Shown here: piece after piece, positions 45,881 to 57,439 of the stretch
Layout: each line of letters opens with the position of its first letter
Position numbering within the stretch: position 1 is the first letter of the stretch
Assembly (NCBI GenBank): GCA_027627225.1
Contig: CM051027.1
Span: 88,024,451-88,088,450 of the forward strand
Direction of reading: 5' to 3'
DNA length: 64,000 nt
Source of the DNA: Congeria kusceri
Lineage: Eukaryota; Mollusca; Bivalvia; Myida; Dreissenidae
Position numbers and translations under genes: made by a program
The notes under the pieces: generated by a model
Seen by the model: only the letters and a program-made list of their open reading frames with translations
What the model was told of the DNA's origin: nothing
Databases searched by the model: none

Positions 45881-47644
45881 CAAGAGGGCCACGATGGCCC
45901 TAGGTCGCTCACCTGAGTTTAAGGCTTATAACAAGAGGGCCAAATGGCACCAAAACACTTACCTGAGTACAAAGATCTGGGCCTTGCAGTTTCAGGAGAA
46001 CTTTATAGTCTATATAAACCATGTGACCCACAGGGCGTGGCCACTTTCTACCAGAGTGGCCAAATTTGAACAATATTTGTAGTGAACAATCTTTCAAACC
46101 AAATATGAAACTAGGATTTGCGGTTTCAGAGGAGATTGTTTAAAGCCCACTTTCCATATCAGTCTATAGAAACCATGTGACCCCGGGGTGTGGCTTCTTT
46201 TAACCCAAGGGGCATAATTTGAAAAAAAATTTGTAGAGGAACACTATACAATGTAACAAACAAAGTATGAAACCTCTGGGCATTGCGGTTTCAGAGGAGC
46301 AGATTTTTAAAGTCCACTTGCCATGTAAGTCTAAAGAAACCATGTGACCCCCAGGGCGTGACCAGGTTTGACCCCAGGGTAAAAATTTGAATAACCTTTG
46401 TAGAGGATCACTTTACAATCTTACATACAAACTCAGGGCCTTGCAGCTTCAGAAGAAAAGATTTTTAAAGTTATTTTGTTATTTAAGTCTCTTTAAACCA
46501 TGTGATCCCCGAGGCATGGCCAGTATTGACCCCAGGGGCATCATTTTAACAATCTTTGTAGAGGATGACTATACAATGTAACAAACCAAAAACATCAAAC
46601 CTCTGGTCCTTGCGGTTTCAGAGGAGATTTTTAAAGTCATATTGCTATTTAAGTCTATATAAATCATGTGACCCCCTAGGTGGTTATTTTTGACCCCAGG
46701 GGCATCATTTGCACAATCTTTGAAGTGGACCATTAATATAATGTTACATACCAATTATGAAACCTCTGGGCCTTGCGGACGGGAGATGTTTAAAGTCTTT
46801 TGCTATTTAAGTCTATATAAACCATGTGACCCCCCCCCCCGGGCGTGACCAGTTTTGACCCCAGGGGCATATTTTGAACAAACTTTGTAGAGGATCATGT
46901 TACGATGTTACCAACCAAATACAAAACCTCTGGGCCTTGCAGTTTCAGAGAAGATTTTCAAAGTCATATTACTATTTAAGTCTGTATAAACAATGTGACC
47001 CCTGGGGCATGCCCAGTTTTGACTCCAGGGGATTCATTTGAACAATCTTTGCAGAAGACCACTATTTAATGTTACATACCAAATATTTCAGAGGAAAATA
47101 TGTTTTTGAAGTCACTTTGCTATTTAAGTCTACATAAACCATATGATCCCCGGGGCGTGGTAAGTTTTGACCCCAGGGGCATCATTTGAACAATCTTTGT
47201 AGAGGACCACTATACAATGTTATAAACCAAATATGAAACCATGTGGTTTCAGAGGAGGAGATTTTTAAAGTCATTTTGCTATTTAAGTCTAAATAAACCA
47301 TGTGACCGCCAGGGCATGGCCAGTTTTCACCCCAGGGGCATCATTTGAACAATCTTTGTAGAGATAGACAATGTCACACATCAAATATAAAAGCTTTAAT
47401 ATTTTAAGTTTTCACTTTTTAAATATATTTTTACCTCTAGTGACCTACATATGCAGCGGACCGAAACGATTTTAACAACTTTGAAAGAGGGTCACCCAAG
47501 GATCATTTCCTGTGAAGTTTTCATGATAATCTGCCAAGCAGTTTAGGAGATGCTGATAGAATGAAAATGTTGACACACGATGGACGACAGACAAAAGGCG
47601 ATCACAAAAGCTCACCATGAGCATGTTGTGCTCAGGTGAGCTAA
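45881..47644 (+). mobile_element. A-ended element, complete
   Basis: Starts CAAGAGGGCCACGATGGCCC with 'taggtcgctcacctga'. A second, diverged 5' end, AACAAGAGGGCCAAATGGC with 'cacttacctgag', follows at 45931. About nine A-core monomers come next, then the A 3' region ('acctacatatgcagcggacc') and the intact hairpin plus CTAA at 47610-47644. The next base starts a B-type 5' end. Confidence 0.88.
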
Positions 47645-49087
47645 CAAGAGCTGTCAGAGGACAGCGCGCTCTACAATTCTTGTGCTTGTCAGAGTTACTG
47701 GCTTTTTTTTTCTAAAACAAGAAACATGGAAATTCCATGAAAACCAAATTTTTCAAACGAAATGCATTAAAGTCAGCACATCAATAAAAATTTTAGTAAT
47801 GGTAAACTTGACAGTGACCCCACCCACCAAATATGCAATCCCAAGTGAGGTCTCGATATTAGGTATTAATATATTAAGTTTCATTAAAATATCTCAATGC
47901 ATTCTTAAGTTATTCAGCCGAAACCATTTTTCTATTTTTAGTAACAGTGACCTTGACCCAACCCACCCCATATGCAATCCCACGCAAGGTCTCGATATAA
48001 GGTATCTATGTATTAAGTTCCATTAAAATATATCAATGTGCTCTGAAGTTATTGAGCGAAAACCAGTTTTTCTATTTTTATTAACAGTGACCTTGACCCA
48101 ACCCACCCCATATGTAATCCCAAGCGAGGTCTCGATATAAGGTATCTATGTATATAGTTTCATTAAAATATCTCAATGTGTTCTCAAGTTATTGAGCGGA
48201 AACCGTTTTCCTACTTTAGTAACAGTGACCTTGACCCAATACGCAATCGCAAGTGAGGTCTCGATATAAGGTATATATGTAATAAGTTCATTAAAATATC
48301 TCAATGCATTCTCAAGTTATTGAGCGGAAACCGTTTGTCTATTTTAGTAACAGTGACCTTGACCCCACACACCCCATATGCTATCTCAAGCGAAGTCTCG
48401 ATCTAAGGTATGTATGTATGAATTTTCATAAAAATATCTCAATGCGTTCTCAAGTTATTGAGCGTAAACCGTTTTTCTATTTTTAGTAACAGTGACCTTG
48501 ACCCCACCCACCCCATATGCAATCCCAAGTGAGGTCTCGCTATAAGGTATCTATATTTGAAGTTTCATTACAATAGCTTAATCCGTTCTCAAGCTAGAGA
48601 GCGGCAACAAAAAGTTGAGAAACTAGCTTACCAAAAAACTGTAACCTGTCCACATAGCTTATATGTAAAATTTCTAAGTGTAAAAAGGCCCATCATTTTG
48701 ATAAAATTTCAAACTAGAGTTATCAAAAGTGGCCTATGAGTTCATTTTAATGTAGGGAATAAGTGTTTAGGAAATAAGTGTTCGAAGTTTGAATGAAATC
48801 CCTCATGCCATTCCTGAGAAACAAGCTTACCGAAAAACTTTAACCTGTCCATATAGTTATATGTAAAATTTATAAGTGTAAAAAGGCCCATAATTTTGAC
48901 AAATTTCAAACTAGAGTTACCAAACTTGGCGTATAGTTTAATTTTAATGCGGGGAATAAATGTTTAAAGTTTGAATGAAATTCCTCAAGCCATTCCTGAA
49001 AAACTAACTTACCGAAAAACTTAAACCTAGCTCGGACGCCGACGTGAGTAGAATAGCTTGCCTTTTCTTCGAAAAGTCTAGCTAAAA
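47643..49087 (+). mobile_element. B-ended element with M core, nested D element
   Basis: The 5' end AACAAGAGCTGTCAGAGGACAGCGCGCTC lies directly against the A element's CTAA. After about 70 bp a D-type start appears, AACAAGAAACATGGAAATTCCATG (47721, hairpin CATGGAAATTCCATG), with about six D monomers to 48612. M-core monomers follow ('aggcccataattttgacaaa', 'cctcaagccattcctgagaa', 'ttaccgaaaaactttaacct') to a B-type 3' end 'cttttcttcgaaaagtctag' plus CTAAAAA. Confidence 0.78.
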
Positions 49088-50256
49088 AGTGCATAATGTA
49101 TATAAAGTAGAATAATTGTTAAATATTTGTACAGCGACACTGAAGAAACATCACGCCAAACATGTTATGATAAATATTACATTACTTGTTAACATCAAAC
49201 AAAAATACTTCAAATTGAGTTACTAATCCCACCAATTCAAATGCAATGTGATTTGAGTTATGTTTAAAATATCTTGTTTGATCATGCAATACCTATACCA
49301 AGAAATTGACACAAAATAGTTCTAGTACAGATGGGGAATTGAACGTCAAAAGGGGATTTTTTTTTTTTAGAAAAGCATTATTAAATTTTTACATTTTACT
49401 TTGTTATAAACATTAGTGAATTGTTATGCTACAAATGATTATGAAAAAACTTGGTTTGATCAAAATTGCAGGGATTGTTTATGAAAATTCCTCTTAGTCT
49501 ATTTTTGTCCGATTTTGGTCAAGTTTTTTTTTCAAAATAAAGTTTACATTACGAGGGGAATTTGAAGATAAAGATTAAGCAAGGGAATGGGGCCGAATTT
49601 CAGCCCCAAACTGACTCTAAAAATAAACTGCATACCATTATCCTGACCTTTCAATAGCAATATAATGACTCTCTGCACGAAAGACTTGCATATAACTATT
49701 AATGTATGGTTGCTCTTGGTCACACTCATGTACTGCTCACACTACAAATGAACCCAATATCCCACTAGATAAAAGCTCAGTATACAGAACTGAAATGGCA
49801 GATCATCACCAATAACCCTGCCAACTGTAATGCAAAGTCATGCAAGAGTAACCTTTCTTGATCTGGCTCATACTTGATCTGCATCAAGCCAATGCCTAGT
49901 ATATTTTACAATCACAATATGGTGACGTTCAAATGAAATTACAATACCAAAGTAATTGCAATTGAAAACTAAACTTAACAGAGCTATACAATTTAAGTGA
50001 AATGGTATTGGTATAACAGGCACAACTATGGCATGCACTTGAAAGAAATGGAACCAACGAAAATGCTGTATTTTATTATGTTACACCTATGTACCTAAAC
50101 TAATTTAAATATGTGAAGTCTTTTATGACGTATTGTCCGGCAACCCTTTTTTTAGGGATTAAAAGGGACTATGTCAACGAAAAATTGGCTTCCTATTGCA
50201 CTTTAAATTATATTATTTGATAGAAATGCACTGTACTAAGGCACTTGCATTAAATA
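49088..50256. other. Spacer with an F-core scrap
   Basis: AT-rich. At about 50040-50160 a degraded F-core monomer ('atgttacacctatgtacc', 'tatgtgaagtctttta'). No gene recognised. Confidence 0.4.
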
Positions 50257-50692
50257 AACAATAGCACCACCTACAGGTGCTGGACGCTCGACTTTCTCGT
50301 ATTAATAGTAATCTGGGCTTTTGTTTATAGAAAAGGTTCATCACCGTCATGAAGTATGTTGAATTTCAAGTCAATACCTCTTATAGATATTGAGAAATTT
50401 GACCTAAAGCAAAAATTCTAAATTGAAAAAGGGCTATAACTCCACCAAAATCCTTGCAGGGTTTCCCGCATGCCTGTATCGCGCGTCGGGCCCGACATGC
50501 CTTCAAAGCAGAAAGTCGTTCGCCGACATGCTTAAATAATGCCGACATGCTTTAATTTTCAAAGCGACAACCCTTAATCCGCCTTTATCGAATTACACAG
50601 ACCTTTAATCGATGGGCCATAACGCACGTCATATTGATCGTTCAGGTCTCACTTCCAACAGTGTGATTGAGTTCTTCGAAAAGTCGAGCTAA
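50257..50692 (+). mobile_element. B-ended element with N insert
   Basis: The 5' end AACAATAGCACCACCTACAGGTGCTGGACGCTCGAC has the hairpin GCACC-ACCTAC-AGGTGC and the B-type GCTCGAC. The 3' end is 'gttcttcgaaaagtcgagct' plus AA. Inside, a 'ggctataactcc' monomer is replaced at about 50460 by N repeat ('tttcccgcatgcctgtatcg', 'gtcgggcccgacatgcc', 'aaagcgacaacccttaatc'), an inverted copy of which lies at 57172-57412. Confidence 0.7.
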
Positions 50693-50768
50693 TAAAAATA
50701 ATATAATACACAATAAGATATTTTATAAAAACAAATTAGCAAAAAAGCCTGAAAAAATTAAAACCCTA

Positions 50769-50852
50769 AGCGGGTAGCAAACTCACAACTGAGGAGCCAT
50801 TCGAAGAAATGACAAGTCGTGGGGGCTTTAACCAACTGAGCTATCATGCTTG
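50769..50852 (-). ncRNA. tRNA-like SINE head (minus strand)
   Basis: On the minus strand: box-A-like TAGCTCAGTTGG, then 'cttgtcatttcttcgaatgg' and a box-B-like GAGTTTGCTACCC. It has the same long-spacer layout and internal motif as 23101 and 23339. No tail or target duplication identified; treated as a relic. Confidence 0.45.
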
Positions 50853-51099
50853 GTAAGGAGTCGTTTGTCAACTATGGTTATACAAAATGCTCACAACTCT
50901 GACGTCAAAATGTAAACAGGAAAAGGGCCAAGCAAACACAACCCATATAATAAATTGATTTTTATCTCAGAATGCAGACACTATTTTCCCATTATACATA
51001 CCCTGTTTCAACCGTTATTATATACCAGTATTAACATCTAAATTTTAGATTTTTTTAAGAAATTGCCCCTTTGAGACCCTTTTCGATGACACAGTCCCT

Positions 51100-51330
51100 T
51101 TAAAGTCGAAAAGGGGCCATAATACGGTCAACATATGGTGATTTGCAAGCTAAGTTAAACTCAACCTGCATTATATGATGTTAAACCTGTGTAGTAAAAA
51201 TTATTTGAATATGTGAAGCCTTTCAAGAGTTATCATCCAGAAACAGTGTATTTGGAAAAATTTAAGTTCAACATGAGCCATAACTCTGAAAACATTTAGT
51301 GGTTTGTAAATTGATCATATTTACAAACCA
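51100..51330 (+). repeat. F-core fragment
   Basis: About 1.5 degraded F monomers ('aaggggccataatacggtca', 'cattatatgatgttaaacct', 'gccataactctg', 'tttagtggtttgtaa'). It ends in a local inverted copy of 'ggtttgtaaa', which makes a small hairpin near 51298-51335. Confidence 0.65.
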
Positions 51331-51991
51331 CTAAATGTTTGCAGTGTGTCCATTACAAGAATCATGTGTAACAGAATCGCCTCCATTTTGAAGAACAGGT
51401 CTCAACTATCTCAGCCCGATCTACGTAAAATCAAACGGGCAAAAGGAAAAAGTATGGATATGTTTATTCACACATTTGATAACAAGAGCAGTTCATCTTG
51501 ATTAAATACCGACATGTCTGCAGAAGAATTTCTATTAGGCTTCATACAGTTCATTGCACAATGAGGTACACTGTAGCTCCGCTATATTGCGATTCGTTAT
51601 ATCGCGATGTCCAATATATCCTGAGCCAACCGTGGCTACCGAATTTCCAGCAAGCATATTTAGTAAATGGCATGTTTTTCCCTAAAAGTGGATAATTTCT
51701 CATTGACAAGCAAAACCAGATGAAGCCAGTTTTTCATACCTTTATATTGCAGCTTACCAGGACATGTAGTGAAGCGTGAAAACAATCAATTTATGTGACC
51801 AATGTTTGCAGACGTTCAGTGTTGTTGTTAACGCTTACCAAATAACCAGTTGGTGTCAAATCTTAGCTAATAATGCCAGTATACTGCTATATTATCATTA
51901 CATTTTGTATGCAAGTCATTCTGACTCTTGACACGAAATAACAAATACGGCTACAAACAATACCGAAAACCCAAGAAAGTGAAAGCAGTTC

Positions 51992-52790
51992 TCCATAAAA
52001 GACAAGGTTGACATAATAGACAAGGTTGAAGCCGGTCAGTCCTGAGCCTAAATCTCCAAAGAATTTGTTGTCCCCAAAGGAGATGAATCGTTTGCCAGCA
52101 GCTCTGGGTTGTCACGAAACTTCAAAAGACGTCACGGTATCAAGCAAGTATACTTAGGGGACAAACAAAGCTCAGCAGATCAGGAAGCAGCAGACGCCTA
52201 TCCTGCTCAGCTGAAGGAGCTGCTTGAAGAGGGAGGCTACACCCCATCGCAGATTTACAACTGCTATGAAACTGGCCTATATTACAAAATGTTGCCATAC
52301 AAGAGCCTTGCCCAGACGATAAACACAAAAAAACCCACTCTGCTTCAAGCAGAATAAAAATTTGCCTGACCGCCCTGCTCTGCTGCAATGCAACCAAGAT
52401 CCACAAGCTACAGCCAGTCATCATCGGGAAGTTTGAGAAGCCGCAGAGTTTTCAACATGAGAACATGAAGATCCTACCAGTGCTGTATGACTACTCAAGT
52501 AATGCATGGATGACCAGTGCCATATTCGAAGATTGGTTCCACAAAAAGCTTTTGCCCAAAGTGCGTAAATTTCTTTGTCAGAGGAGGTTACCACTGAAGG
52601 CACTGCTTCTTGTGGATAACTGAACTGCACACTCGAAAGACCTGAAGGCAAACGATGGACATATCGTGGTGCCCTTCCTACCAAAAAACACTACCACAAA
52701 ATTACAACCGTGTGACATGGGCATCATCTCAACCACCAAACGCAACTACCGACTCCAGTAGAAACGGTCAGTGACAATGCAAAACAGTTT
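51992..52790 (+). pseudogene. Tigger-type transposase, broken, catalytic residue lost
   Basis: One frame first gives SIKDKVDIIDKVEAGQS (HTH) with two stops after it. Then 'SRNFKRRHGIKQVY' (second DNA-binding helix region), 'ADAYPAQLKELLEEGGYTPS' and 'IYNCYETGLYYKMLPYKSLA' (52249-52310). Family norm here is N-A-D-ETG, so the first catalytic Asp is Tyr. After a frameshift it resumes with 'KIHKLQPVIIGKFEKPQSF', 'NAWMTSAIFEDWFHKKLLP', 'ALLLVDN.TAHSKDL' (second Asp kept, Cys codon now TGA) and 'LPKNTTTKLQPCDMGIISTT' (third Asp kept). Segment order and motifs fit Tigger elements. No inverted repeats were identified. Confidence 0.85.
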
Positions 52791-53306
52791 AAATCTGCAA
52801 GTTCCGTTGTAGACTGTTTGTGGCAATGTGTGCTGAAATGCGATTATGCTCAAAGTTATGTAGCAAATTCAAATATAAAATGGACCTTTATTATTGAACT
52901 TGCCCCCTGTATGGGTGGACTTTACTAACGATTAATTGGATTGGTTAAAAGATCACTTCGACAGGCTGTAGGAAACAAACCACTAACATTGGTTCAGACA
53001 TGAACTCTTATTAAATATATATATTAATTCCAGGCCACTGGTGTACATGGGCAATGATTTGAATTCGACACTCACATTAACTCCAAGTCATTTTTTATCT
53101 TTGAACACAAGTATTGGTGTTCTTCAATATTCTGACGATATGAAATGAGATTCTCCTTATGAACATGCAAGTTCTGCAGAACGTATTTGTTTTCTTTGGA
53201 AAAAAGTGTCAAAGACTGTTGGATACGTTTTGGAAAATCTGGAGAAATGAATATTTGATGACATTACTTGAATGGTCACAGACACATTTAAAAGCAAATA
53301 GAGTGC
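52791..53306. other. Spacer
   Basis: AT-rich sequence downstream of the Tigger relic. Probably includes its 3' non-coding part. Nothing recognised. Confidence 0.35.
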
Positions 53307-54690
53307 AACAAGAGGTGTTTGTCCCCTCTAGGTAAAATAGTAAAAGGGCCATGATGGCCCAAAGCGCTCACCTGAGAACTGGTACAGATGAAGACCATAC
53401 TGTTGTGACAGGTTTGAAAATTAAGGTATCTGAACAATACGCAGAGGGGGATAGGATCAATTTTAATTTAAAACATTGGTTAGTGCAATGGGCTAACTAA
53501 AGTATGAGTTCGGTAGTGGAAGTGTGGTTTTTTTTGCTAATGGTTCTCAAATCATTTTTCTCTATATTCTTACCTGACCCTTTTTCAGTTAGTCATTGAC
53601 AATTCTGGAAAATGCAGAAACAGTAGATTTTGATGTCTTTCTCGCAGTTTTGGTGAACTAGTTGCAATGCGATAATTGTGATGGCTGTGCTATAAGGTAA
53701 AGTTTTTATTTTTCTTTGATAATTTTCTGTCCACTAATGATAAACGATGTTAATGCAGGCTCTGTAGACATCAATGTTGCATGTACAAATAACTTGCAAC
53801 TGCTGGAAATCAAATTTTATCAATCAATTTTTATGGTCATGCGCAAACGGTGTACGTTTGGTCACCATTGAATCAAAACTCGTATGTGCAAGCCAATCAT
53901 TAATAACTTGTTGATGTTCTTTTCCAAACACAAGGGGCAATAACTCTGGTTTTTCTTGACCAATCTTGCTTATATTCGACTTCACCTGTAGTCTTACGTT
54001 CATAGACAAATGAAGTCTCTATCCTGAATAGTGTCAATTTTTGCATATTTTTTCACAAACAAAGGGAAAATAACTCTGGTGTTTCTGGTCCGATCTTGCT
54101 GATATTCTACTTCACTTTTAATGTTATGGTTATAGACAAACTGTGCAAGATTGGTGAAGATTGGATGAAAAATGAAGCCTCATTCCTGAATAATGTCCAA
54201 TTTTGCATATTTGTTTTACAAACAAAGGGCAATAACTCTGGTGTTTTTGGTCCGATCTTGCTTATATTCGACTTTAACTGTAATCTCATGATAATAGACA
54301 AACTGTGGAAGATTTTTGAAGATTGGATAAAAAATGAAGTTTCTATCTTGAATAATGTCCATTTTTGTATTTTTTTTTTACAAACAAAGGGCAATAACTC
54401 TGGTTTTTGAAATACAATCTGGCCCATTATTAGTTTCTGCTAAGATCTGATGGTCATACACAAACTGTGAAAGTTTGGTTAATATTGGATGGAAAATAAA
54501 GTCTTTACGTTGGAAAAGGGCATTTTTGCACTTTTTTTGCATGAAAAAGGGGCAATAACTCTGGTGTTACTGGTGTGATCTGACCCAATAACAATCCCAT
54601 CCGAGATTTTATGGTCATACACAAACTGTGCAAGTTAGGTAAAGATTGAATAAAAAATGTAGTCTTGATCGCGTGCTCAGGTGAGCTAAA
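53307..54690 (+). mobile_element. G-core element with A-type ends
   Basis: AACAAGAGGTGTTTGTCCCCTCT at 53307, then the A-type hairpin GGGCCATGATGGCCC (53346-53360) with 'gcgctcacctga'. About 550 bp of non-repetitive sequence follows, then five G monomers of about 160 bp ('gggcaataactctggtg', 'tttctggtccgatcttgct', 'atagacaaactgtgcaag', 'attggtgaagattggatg'). The end is GCGTGCTCAGGTGAGCTAAAAA, the A-type 3' terminus lacking its left arm. Confidence 0.8.
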
Positions 54691-55095
54691 AAGCTTCATT
54701 TAGGTAAGTAAGGGCCATAACTCCAGTTACTGGGACGATTTGGTTGATTATAAAACGTAACAGAGATAATACACCCAAGTTTGTTGAAGATCGGCTATGA
54801 ACTGTTGGACTTCGAGAGCAGAAACCGCTAAAAAGGCAAATTTTAGATAATTCAAGGACCATAACTCCACAATTCCTGGGTCCATTTTGCTGATTATCAA
54901 ACTTGACCTAGTAATAGCTATTACAACATTTTTCTATTTTTATGAATTTTGGTGAAGATCAAATTAAATCTGATGAACTTAGAGAGCGTAAACAAAACTG
55001 GTCTACCGACAGACCGACCAACCGATCGACAGAACGACTGACCGACATTAGCAAACCAATATACCCCGCCATCTTCGATAGGGGGGCATAATAAT
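54691..55095 (+). repeat. H-family array with 3' end
   Basis: Two to three H monomers ('gggccataactcca', 'ttttgctgattatcaaactt', 'gaattttggtgaagatc', 'agagagcgtaaac'). They are followed by GACAGACCGACCAACCGATCG, 'gaccgacattagcaaacca' and the hairpin TATACCCCGCCATCTTCGATAGGGGGGCATA, then ATAA. Confidence 0.8.
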
Positions 55096-55198
55096 CAGAA
55101 AAGCCAAGCGTCGGATACATTGTAATTTTAAAGGACAATATTACCAGGGGTAACTGGAAGCTTGCAAGAGTCAAACAGCTTATATACTCGGCATAGGT

Positions 55199-55772
55199 AT
55201 TCTCGCGGTATCTCTATTTTCGCGGTAATTGTTTATCTTCGGATTTTCATGCTTAATTGTCAACATCTAACATATTTTTGGTTTTCTTTAAGAAATTAAT
55301 AAGTTAAAAATTAATTCATTCGAATTTAAACAAGTAATATGATTTGAAACCATAAATATAAATAACTTTTGTATCAGCTTGCGGCTATCGGTAGACATTA
55401 GGGGTCAATGTCTACACTTTCGTCTGCGTGAGTAAATATAAATGAAGACTCAAATTATAGTTTTGTTATATTTGTTTAAGGTTACAATTCAACAATTTAA
55501 AGTGTATTTGTGTTTGTTTATACACTTAACAGCAAACTTATTTGAAAACAAAAGTTTTACCGCGAGATTACCGATGACGTATTTGTTCAAGATGGCTGCA
55601 TGGTGCATTGAAAAACAGAATAATTTAAGGATGAATACTTTACTTTTAAACACAATTTCTAGTTGTTATTTTCGTGAAAAGGTTCAATTTATAGCATGTT
55701 ATTGAAAGAAAATGTTTTGTTAGTTGTTTTTTGCTCCAAATATTTCCTTAAAGGTTAAGTACCGCGAGAATA
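55199..55772. mobile_element. Candidate inverted-repeat element
   Basis: TATTCTCGCGGTA on the left (about 55198) and TACCGCGAGAATA on the right (about 55760) are exact reverse complements 550 bp apart. A second 'ttcgcggtaa' lies near the left end. The interior is AT-rich and non-coding. Target duplication not resolved. Confidence 0.45.
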
Positions 55773-57171
55773 CAGATAAACAGTATAACAAGGTGGTGAA
55801 GTAAGATCTTGCAAATTAAAACTACCGAGTGGAATTTATACAAATCAACCAATAAATCTAATATTTCCTATTGAGATTATTGAGATGTCTCATCAATTCA
55901 ATTAGAAAAGGAACATTTAAAAACAAGAAGATAATGCAATAACAATGTAAATAGTAGAGTTTCAGATTGTCCTGTAAGATCAGGCGCATCAAAAGCAAGA
56001 GACAAGATTAATTTAAACGCCATTTATATGTGACTCCGTTAAGTGCATATATGTGACAATAAAAAAATGGAGCATTGTCTGACATTGTATCAAAATGCAC
56101 AAGGAAATAATGTTGATAACCTAACTTTCAATTGTATCAAAACGGAATATAGTTTGTGTATTGGAATGCATGAGGAAATCATGTTCATAATCCATTTTTG
56201 TTATTGTCTGTATCTAGATTGAGCAAATTGAGGAACTGAATTTGCACAAGGAAATTAAATAAACAAATTCTATATGAGACTGTAGTCATAATTTAATTTT
56301 TAAACAGTAGATAAATCTCAGAGCAATTTTACTACAGTTACTTGCATCATTTATGTTTGTGATACTTGCGGAAAGGGATATGTTTATTAGAAGAATTTGA
56401 ACAGATATCAGGGTAACGCAACGCTCGACCCCACCTGCCAGAAAGCGGCCGCATCACTAGACCATATTTTATTTATTTAACTAAAATCAGACGTACCAAG
56501 TTTTTCTTAATTGGATAAAAACGGGTTGACCTTTGGAGGCATTTTTTATTTATGAAATTAATTTTCAATTATACATGGTCTTCAGAATCGTTTCAAACCG
56601 TTCTTTTTCCTCCTTGAAATTCTGCCATGACTGCTAGTTGTTTCAAAAAATTCTATTTTATTTATTGTTTTCAAATGCGAAAAAAACATCAATCGTTATC
56701 AGTTATACTAAATGCGGACATTAAAAGCCAAAAAATCACCTTTGTTATTTAATACTTAAATACATGGTTCTTAATCAACATAAAATATGGTCATATATCT
56801 CCATGTAAAAAGCGTGTTTTATTGCAAACGCGCGCGAAACTTATGTCGCCATGCACAAGGTCGTGAAAAGCGTGCGTGTAATGGTCATGCGGTCAATTGC
56901 ATAATGTTTATTTGAACAAAATTACGTTAGACGACGTCAAATTATGTTTTAAAATGAGGCTTTGTATTAAATTATTTGTTTCAATATTTTTGATGTCAGT
57001 TAATGAAATAGATTCGAGAATTACCTGGATAAAATTTAATGGTAAAAACAATAATAAAATAAAATGTTTTAAAATGCATGTTCACTTTTCCTGACAAGCG
57101 CTAGTATTTGTTGTCAAACACTTTTTAGTTGTTAGTAAGGTATAAACTCCGCCTTTAAAATCGCCATATTT
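55773..57171. other. AT-rich spacer
   Basis: About 1.4 kb with no repeat family or gene I can support. There is a short GC-richer patch at about 56415-56460. Confidence 0.4.
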
Positions 57172-57412
57172 TATTGGCTAATGAGGTTGTTAAGGGCGGG
57201 ACTTTACATTTTAGGTACTTGTAAATCACACTGTTGGAGGCGAGACCTTATCGATCAATACGGCGTTTGTTTATGACCCTTCGCGATTAAGGGTTGTCGC
57301 TTTGAAAATTAAGGCATGTTGGTGTAATTTAAGCATGTCGGCAAATGACTTACTGCTTTGAAGGCATGTCGGGCCCGACAAGCGAAACAGGCCTGCGGGA
57401 AACCCAGGATAT
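57172..57412 (-). repeat. N repeat, inverted relative to 50460-50660
   Basis: Contains on the minus strand 'tttcccgcaggcctgtttcg', 'gtcgggcccgacatgcc', 'aatttt.aaagcgacaaccc', 'tattgatcgataaggtctcg' and 'caacagtgtgatt'. These match the order at 50462-50660 on the plus strand. The two copies are 6.5 kb apart in opposite orientation. Confidence 0.7.
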
Positions 57413-57439
57413 GTAAAAGAAAGACACGTTAATCTCAAA

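Noticed and set aside
56445..56452. GCGGCCGC site as a possible cloning-vector trace.
   Set aside because: Flanking sequence is not vector-like; a single 8-mer is not evidence of contamination.
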